Assembly: GCA_000154345.1 (NCBI GenBank)
Contig: DS480348.1
Coordinates: 186,001 to 250,000, forward strand
Reading direction: 5' to 3'
DNA from: [Clostridium] leptum DSM 753
Lineage (GTDB): Bacteria > Bacillota > Clostridia > Oscillospirales > Acutalibacteraceae
DNA: 64,000 nt
Both the position numbers and the translations under genes were made by a program. Each line of letters starts with the position of its first letter. Position 1 is the stretch's first letter. Under the pieces are notes generated by a model, which was not told the DNA's origin, searched no databases, and was given only the letters and a program-made list of their open reading frames with translations. Of this stretch, positions 60,372-64,000 are shown piece by piece.

Positions 60372-62666
60372 ATGGGATTTCACAAACCCCCGAAGAAATA
60401 TGGAGCGGCCCTTGGAAGAGCAAAATTCAAACTAAACGCCGGATGGCTGGTGCTTTTGGCAGTATGCATTATTATCATCTCCGGCTTGACGATTTGGAAC
60501 GCTTTGCATCTGCAATCAGCTATTAATAGAAGAACTGAGGCCTATGTATCGGATGTGTCCGATCAGTTGTGTACAGATATTGACTACCGGCTTTCCAAGG
60601 TAACCAAGGATTTGGAGATGCTGGGAGACAGCGGGGGACAACCGGGCTTAAGCGACAATGAAGAATTACTAAAATCCTTTTTAAGCAGAAAAGCGGAGAT
60701 CCTTGGCTTTACATCCCTGATCGTGCTAAATTCACAGGGAGATGTGTATGAAACAAATCCTACTGGGGCTGATCTGCTTGCATTACCGGGCGTGCAGGAT
60801 TCCCTTGCGGGAAAGAATGGAGTCTCCTTTTTAAATGAACAAAGCATCCTTTATTCGATTCCGCTTTCCACTGAAAACTACGAGGAATACAGCGTGCTGG
60901 CCGGCGTCCGGGATAAGGGAAATATGCAGGAGCTGATTCAGGCAAAAAGCTTCGGAGGAAGCGGCCTGAGCTGCTTGATCGATTTAGAAGGGGATATGAT
61001 TATATCGCCGACAAATTCGGAACCGTTCCTGCGCTTGGATGATATTTTTATGAAAAAATCTGATGATCGGGTCATCAGCCATATATATCAAATGCAGCAG
61101 GATATGCAGGCCCATCAAGGCGGAGTATTTACTTTTACCGCTGCAGACGGGACAGAATTAGTTTTGTCCTACAGGCCCTTGATGAGCTTCGATTGGGTAT
61201 TGTTGACACTGGTGCCCGCGAATCTGATTTCGTATGATACTGATAAATATATTCTTCAAACCTACATGATTATTTCGGGCACGGTTGTATTTTTCGCACT
61301 GATATTGGCTTTTTTATTCCGAATCTACCGTAATCATTATAAAGAACTGGAATATTCAGCGTTTATTGATCATTTGACCGGCGGGATGAACAACGCGGCT
61401 TTTCAACTGAAGTGTCAGGAGGTGTTTGCCCAGTCTCCGCCGGGCACCTATGCTGTGGCACTGCTCAATATCAAAAATTTTAAGCTAATTAACGAAAGCT
61501 TTGGCAGCGACGAGGGAAACCGGACGCTGGAGTTTATTATGAGAGCCCTGGAAAGCTTTTCCGGGCCGGGAGAATTTGCGGCCCGCGCCGAGGCGGATAA
61601 TTACTTCTTCTGCATGAAGGAGAATGATCCGGATACGATTCGCGGGAGGCTTCGCACCATTGCCGAAACGATCAACGACCGGATTAAAATATTCGACAGC
61701 GAGCATGAAACCCCGTTTAAGCTTATCCTTCGCCAAGGCGTCTATGTGGTGGACGATCCCAGCCTGGAGATCACGATCATCCAGGACAGAGCGAGAACTG
61801 CCTGCTGGAATCGTGCGGCTCAAGAGGATAATCCGTGCGTTTTCTACAACACGGAGTTTACAGAAAGCATGAAGCGGGAACAAGAGCTCAATGATCTATT
61901 CGAGGATTCCTTGCGTAAAGGGGAGTTCCAGGTTTATTTCCAACCCAAGGTGTGGGGGAAAAATGGGGAGATCGGCGGAGCGGAGGCGCTGGTGCGCTGG
62001 CTTCATCCACAGCGCGGGATGATTTCTCCAGGGGATTTTATCCCAGTGTTAGAAAAAAGCGGAAGAATCTGCCAATTGGATTTCTATGTATTTGAGCAGA
62101 CTTGTAAATTTTTGCATGGAAGGCTGGAGTCAGGGAAAAGGGCTTTTCCGGTGTCGGTGAATCTTTCCAGACGCCACTTCAAAGATCCAGATGCGTTAGC
62201 TAAGCTGCAAAAAATCGCGGAAGATAATGGCGTCCCGACCGATTTGTTAGAGCTGGAGCTTACAGAATCTATCTTTTTCAATGACCGCGGCATTGAATAT
62301 GTGAAGAAACAAATTCAGGAAATGCACCGCATTGGGTTCCGGTGCTCGCTGGATGACTTTGGAGCAGGATATTCTTCGCTGGGGCTGTTGATGGAATTCG
62401 ATGTGGATGTGGTCAAGCTGGACCGCCGTTTTTTCCTGGATGTGGGGAGGAAAAAAGCGCGTGACGTGGTGACTGCAATCACAGAGCTGGCCCAGAAAAT
62501 CGGCGCAAAAACAGTAGCGGAGGGAATCGAAACCCAGGAGCAGCTGGATTTTGTAAAAGAGGCCCGCTGCGATATGATTCAGGGATATATTTACGCAAGG
62601 CCGATGCCGGTCTCGGAATTTGAACGCTGGATTGACCAGCGCCAGAGCCCAGGGAATACCAACTGA
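60372..62666 (+). CDS. Membrane GGDEF-like/EAL protein, probable c-di-GMP phosphodiesterase
   Basis: A 764-residue receptor. Helices at about 23-45 and 295-320 flank an outer dCache-like sensor. A degenerate GGDEF domain follows (AEADNYF in place of the GGDEF motif), so cyclase activity is unlikely. The EAL domain is complete: AEALVRW, ELELTESIF, LDDFGAGYSS, VVKLDRRF and VAEGIETQEQ. It probably degrades c-di-GMP and may link signal levels to surface polymer. The ATG at 60372 follows AAGGAG; an upstream frame from 60288 lacks one. Confidence 0.92.
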   Translation: MGFHKPPKKYGAALGRAKFKLNAGWLVLLAVCIIIISGLTIWNALHLQSAINRRTEAYVSDVSDQLCTDIDYRLSKVTKDLEMLGDSGGQPGLSDNEELLKSFLSRKAEILGFTSLIVLNSQGDVYETNPTGADLLALPGVQDSLAGKNGVSFLNEQSILYSIPLSTENYEEYSVLAGVRDKGNMQELIQAKSFGGSGLSCLIDLEGDMIISPTNSEPFLRLDDIFMKKSDDRVISHIYQMQQDMQAHQGGVFTFTAADGTELVLSYRPLMSFDWVLLTLVPANLISYDTDKYILQTYMIISGTVVFFALILAFLFRIYRNHYKELEYSAFIDHLTGGMNNAAFQLKCQEVFAQSPPGTYAVALLNIKNFKLINESFGSDEGNRTLEFIMRALESFSGPGEFAARAEADNYFFCMKENDPDTIRGRLRTIAETINDRIKIFDSEHETPFKLILRQGVYVVDDPSLEITIIQDRARTACWNRAAQEDNPCVFYNTEFTESMKREQELNDLFEDSLRKGEFQVYFQPKVWGKNGEIGGAEALVRWLHPQRGMISPGDFIPVLEKSGRICQLDFYVFEQTCKFLHGRLESGKRAFPVSVNLSRRHFKDPDALAKLQKIAEDNGVPTDLLELELTESIFFNDRGIEYVKKQIQEMHRIGFRCSLDDFGAGYSSLGLLMEFDVDVVKLDRRFFLDVGRKKARDVVTAITELAQKIGAKTVAEGIETQEQLDFVKEARCDMIQGYIYARPMPVSEFERWIDQRQSPGNTN

Positions 62667-63131
62667 AAAACTCTCAGGAAGAAGGCTGTTATGGCTTAAA
62701 AGCTCTCAATCTTATGATCGGCCTTTGCCGAAAAGCTGCTTTGCAGGTCTAATGTTTTTATTTATTGGGGGCAGCCCTCTTTTTGAAGAGCGGGCTGCCC
62801 CTTCGCATGCTTGGATCACTGCCGGTAAGCAGAAGAATCCGTTGCGGGCCCGCGTTTTTTGAGCTTAAACTGAAAATTTCTTTAGAAGATGAAATTTGCT
62901 AAGGCTGTACGGATCCAGACTCCATCTGAAATTAATGATATTGAGGCTTTATTCAAACGTAGAGACACCTCTCGGTTTTGAAAACTGCCGCCTTGACTTT
63001 TAGATTGGGATAGAGTATCATAATGTCGTCTGAAAAGGCAGATTGGTATGATTTAGAAATAAAAAATCGACGCGCTTGCGGCTCAATAGTTGTAAGCGCG
63101 TTTCTTGTATTGTAAGGCTGGAGCGGGAATA
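62667..63131 (+). other. Intergenic region with two hairpins
   Basis: Hairpin 1 at 62768-62801 pairs GGGGCAGCCC with GGGCTGCCCC and encloses TCTTTTTGAAGAG; it may end the EAL gene though the T-run is lacking. Hairpin 2 at 63070-63101 pairs ACGCGCTT with AAGCGCGT, followed by TTCTTG. No supportable gene was found. Confidence 0.55.
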
Positions 63132-64000
63132 ATGGATAAAAAGCGTAACATGGGCACCTATCTCCTGGCATCTGTCATGCCGGGTGTACTGCTGCTGTCC
63201 GTTTATATTGCTTTAGGAGTATACCCATTTGGCCAAAGGTCTCTGCTGATCACGGATATGAGTCAGCTGTATGTGGATTTTTATTCCTATTTGATCGATG
63301 TGTTTCATGGCCAGAAAGCCCTGTTCTTTTCCTGGGAGGGCGGTTTAGGAATGAATATGACGGGAGTGGTATCCTTTTACTTAGCCAGCCCGTTTTCCTT
63401 CCTCATTGCTTTTTTTGACAAGCAGTCCGTCACGGAAGGGATTCTCCTCATTACAATACTGAAGACTGCCGCCTGCGGGCTGACATTTTCTATTTACACT
63501 CGAAAAGCGCTTCATCTTCGCGCGGCGCCGAACCTGTGCTTTTCCGTAGCATACAGCCTAATGTCCTATGTGATTGTTTACGCCCTCAATATTATGTGGC
63601 TGGACGGCGTGATTTTTCTTCCTCTCGTACTTTTAGGGCTTCACCGGCTGCAGGATAAAGGCTCAATGCTGTTGCTTACCATTGCTTATACGCTGCTTTT
63701 TATCGCTCAATTTTACATCGCTTATATGGTTGGAATTTTTTCTTTGCTGTATTTTGCCGGCCTCTGTGTGGTTGAAAAGAGGTTTTCCCTGAGAACCATA
63801 GGAAAATTTTTTGTCAGCGTAGTGTTGGCTGCGGGCCTCAGCGCCTTTTTATGGCTGCCCACCTACGAACAGCTTGCTTATGTATACCTTCCGGAACCCC
63901 AGAGCTTTTCTACCGGAGATGTGACTTTTTCAAAAATTTTCAGCAAGACCTTGTTTGGCAGTTATGATTCCCTTACTTACGGCCTGCCGAACCTTTACTG
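63132..64000 (+). CDS. YfhO-family membrane protein, 5' part (continues beyond window)
   Basis: The open frame runs from ATG at 63132 to the end of the window (289 codons) with no stop. It begins MDKKRNMGTYLLASVMPGVL and has eight or more hydrophobic segments. SLLITDMSQLYVDFYSYLID with the acidic loop Asp, and EGGLGMNMTGVVSFYLASPF, are YfhO hallmarks of GT-C-type lipid-linked sugar transferases. TATTGTAAGGCTGGAGCGGG provides a weak ribosome site (GGAGCGGG). In Bacillus and Listeria, YfhO-family proteins glycosylate teichoic acids. Confidence 0.85.
   Translation, partial: MDKKRNMGTYLLASVMPGVLLLSVYIALGVYPFGQRSLLITDMSQLYVDFYSYLIDVFHGQKALFFSWEGGLGMNMTGVVSFYLASPFSFLIAFFDKQSVTEGILLITILKTAACGLTFSIYTRKALHLRAAPNLCFSVAYSLMSYVIVYALNIMWLDGVIFLPLVLLGLHRLQDKGSMLLLTIAYTLLFIAQFYIAYMVGIFSLLYFAGLCVVEKRFSLRTIGKFFVSVVLAAGLSAFLWLPTYEQLAYVYLPEPQSFSTGDVTFSKIFSKTLFGSYDSLTYGLPNLY

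Overview
The window reads as chromosome of an anaerobic, endospore-forming Clostridia-type Firmicute. The evidence is a set of sporulation genes (spoVM, a sipL-like gene, spoIVA, a spoIVFB-like protease), an electron-bifurcating NfnAB pair, diaminopimelate-type cell-wall genes, and Firmicute gene order throughout (def-fmt-rsmB-rlmN-prpC-prkC-rsgA-thiN-spoVM; rplS-lepB-rbgA-rnhB; tig-clpP-clpX-lon-ysxC). The genus cannot be fixed from this sequence alone. Nearly all genes are on the + strand; the only clear minus-strand gene is a DtxR/MntR-type regulator at 17929-18303.

Layout. 1-8842: formylmethionine processing, rRNA methylation, the PrpC/PrkC phosphatase-kinase pair, RsgA and ThiN, mostly overlapping or tightly spaced. 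8938-12438: spore-coat basement cluster with a short membrane peptide, spoVM, a SPOCS/LysM gene (sipL-like) and spoIVA. 12592-16323: nfnAB and a MATE exporter. 16457-21926: a SpoIVFA/SpoIVFB-like pair and a paired radical-SAM module, separated by a metal regulator and an HMA-domain membrane protein. 22062-25978: XRE regulator, rplS with its leader, signal peptidase, RbgA and an RNase HII-YraN fusion. 26196-39938: housekeeping genes (dipeptidase, thrC, tig-clpP-clpX-lon-ysxC, lysA, a TrpR-like regulator, a methyltransferase, hslO). 40017-45676: eight tRNA genes in two clusters around a flippase, murE and murF.

46120-60270 is an accessory surface-polysaccharide locus that looks more AT-rich than the rest. 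It starts after a candidate structured RNA with a terminator and has its own consensus promoter. Its first glycosyltransferase gene is split by a complete group II intron (47065-49562) encoding an RT/maturase/HNH protein; removal of the intron restores one reading frame. Next come two GT2 enzymes, a polymerase-like membrane protein fused to a DUF115/sialyltransferase-like domain, a flippase and an LCP-family attachment enzyme. The locus ends with a KdsB-like cytidylyltransferase, a DRE-TIM aldolase fused to a second DUF115-like domain, and a KdsC-like phosphatase.

The most interesting candidate is this last group. It looks like an unusual pathway that makes, activates with CMP, and transfers a 3-deoxy-2-ulosonic acid (Kdo- or nonulosonate-like) in a Gram-positive-type organism, with a metal aldolase where KdsA or NeuB would be expected. 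The chemistry is inference; the domain content and gene order are read from the sequence. The window ends with a c-di-GMP phosphodiesterase-like EAL protein and the start of a YfhO-family membrane protein.
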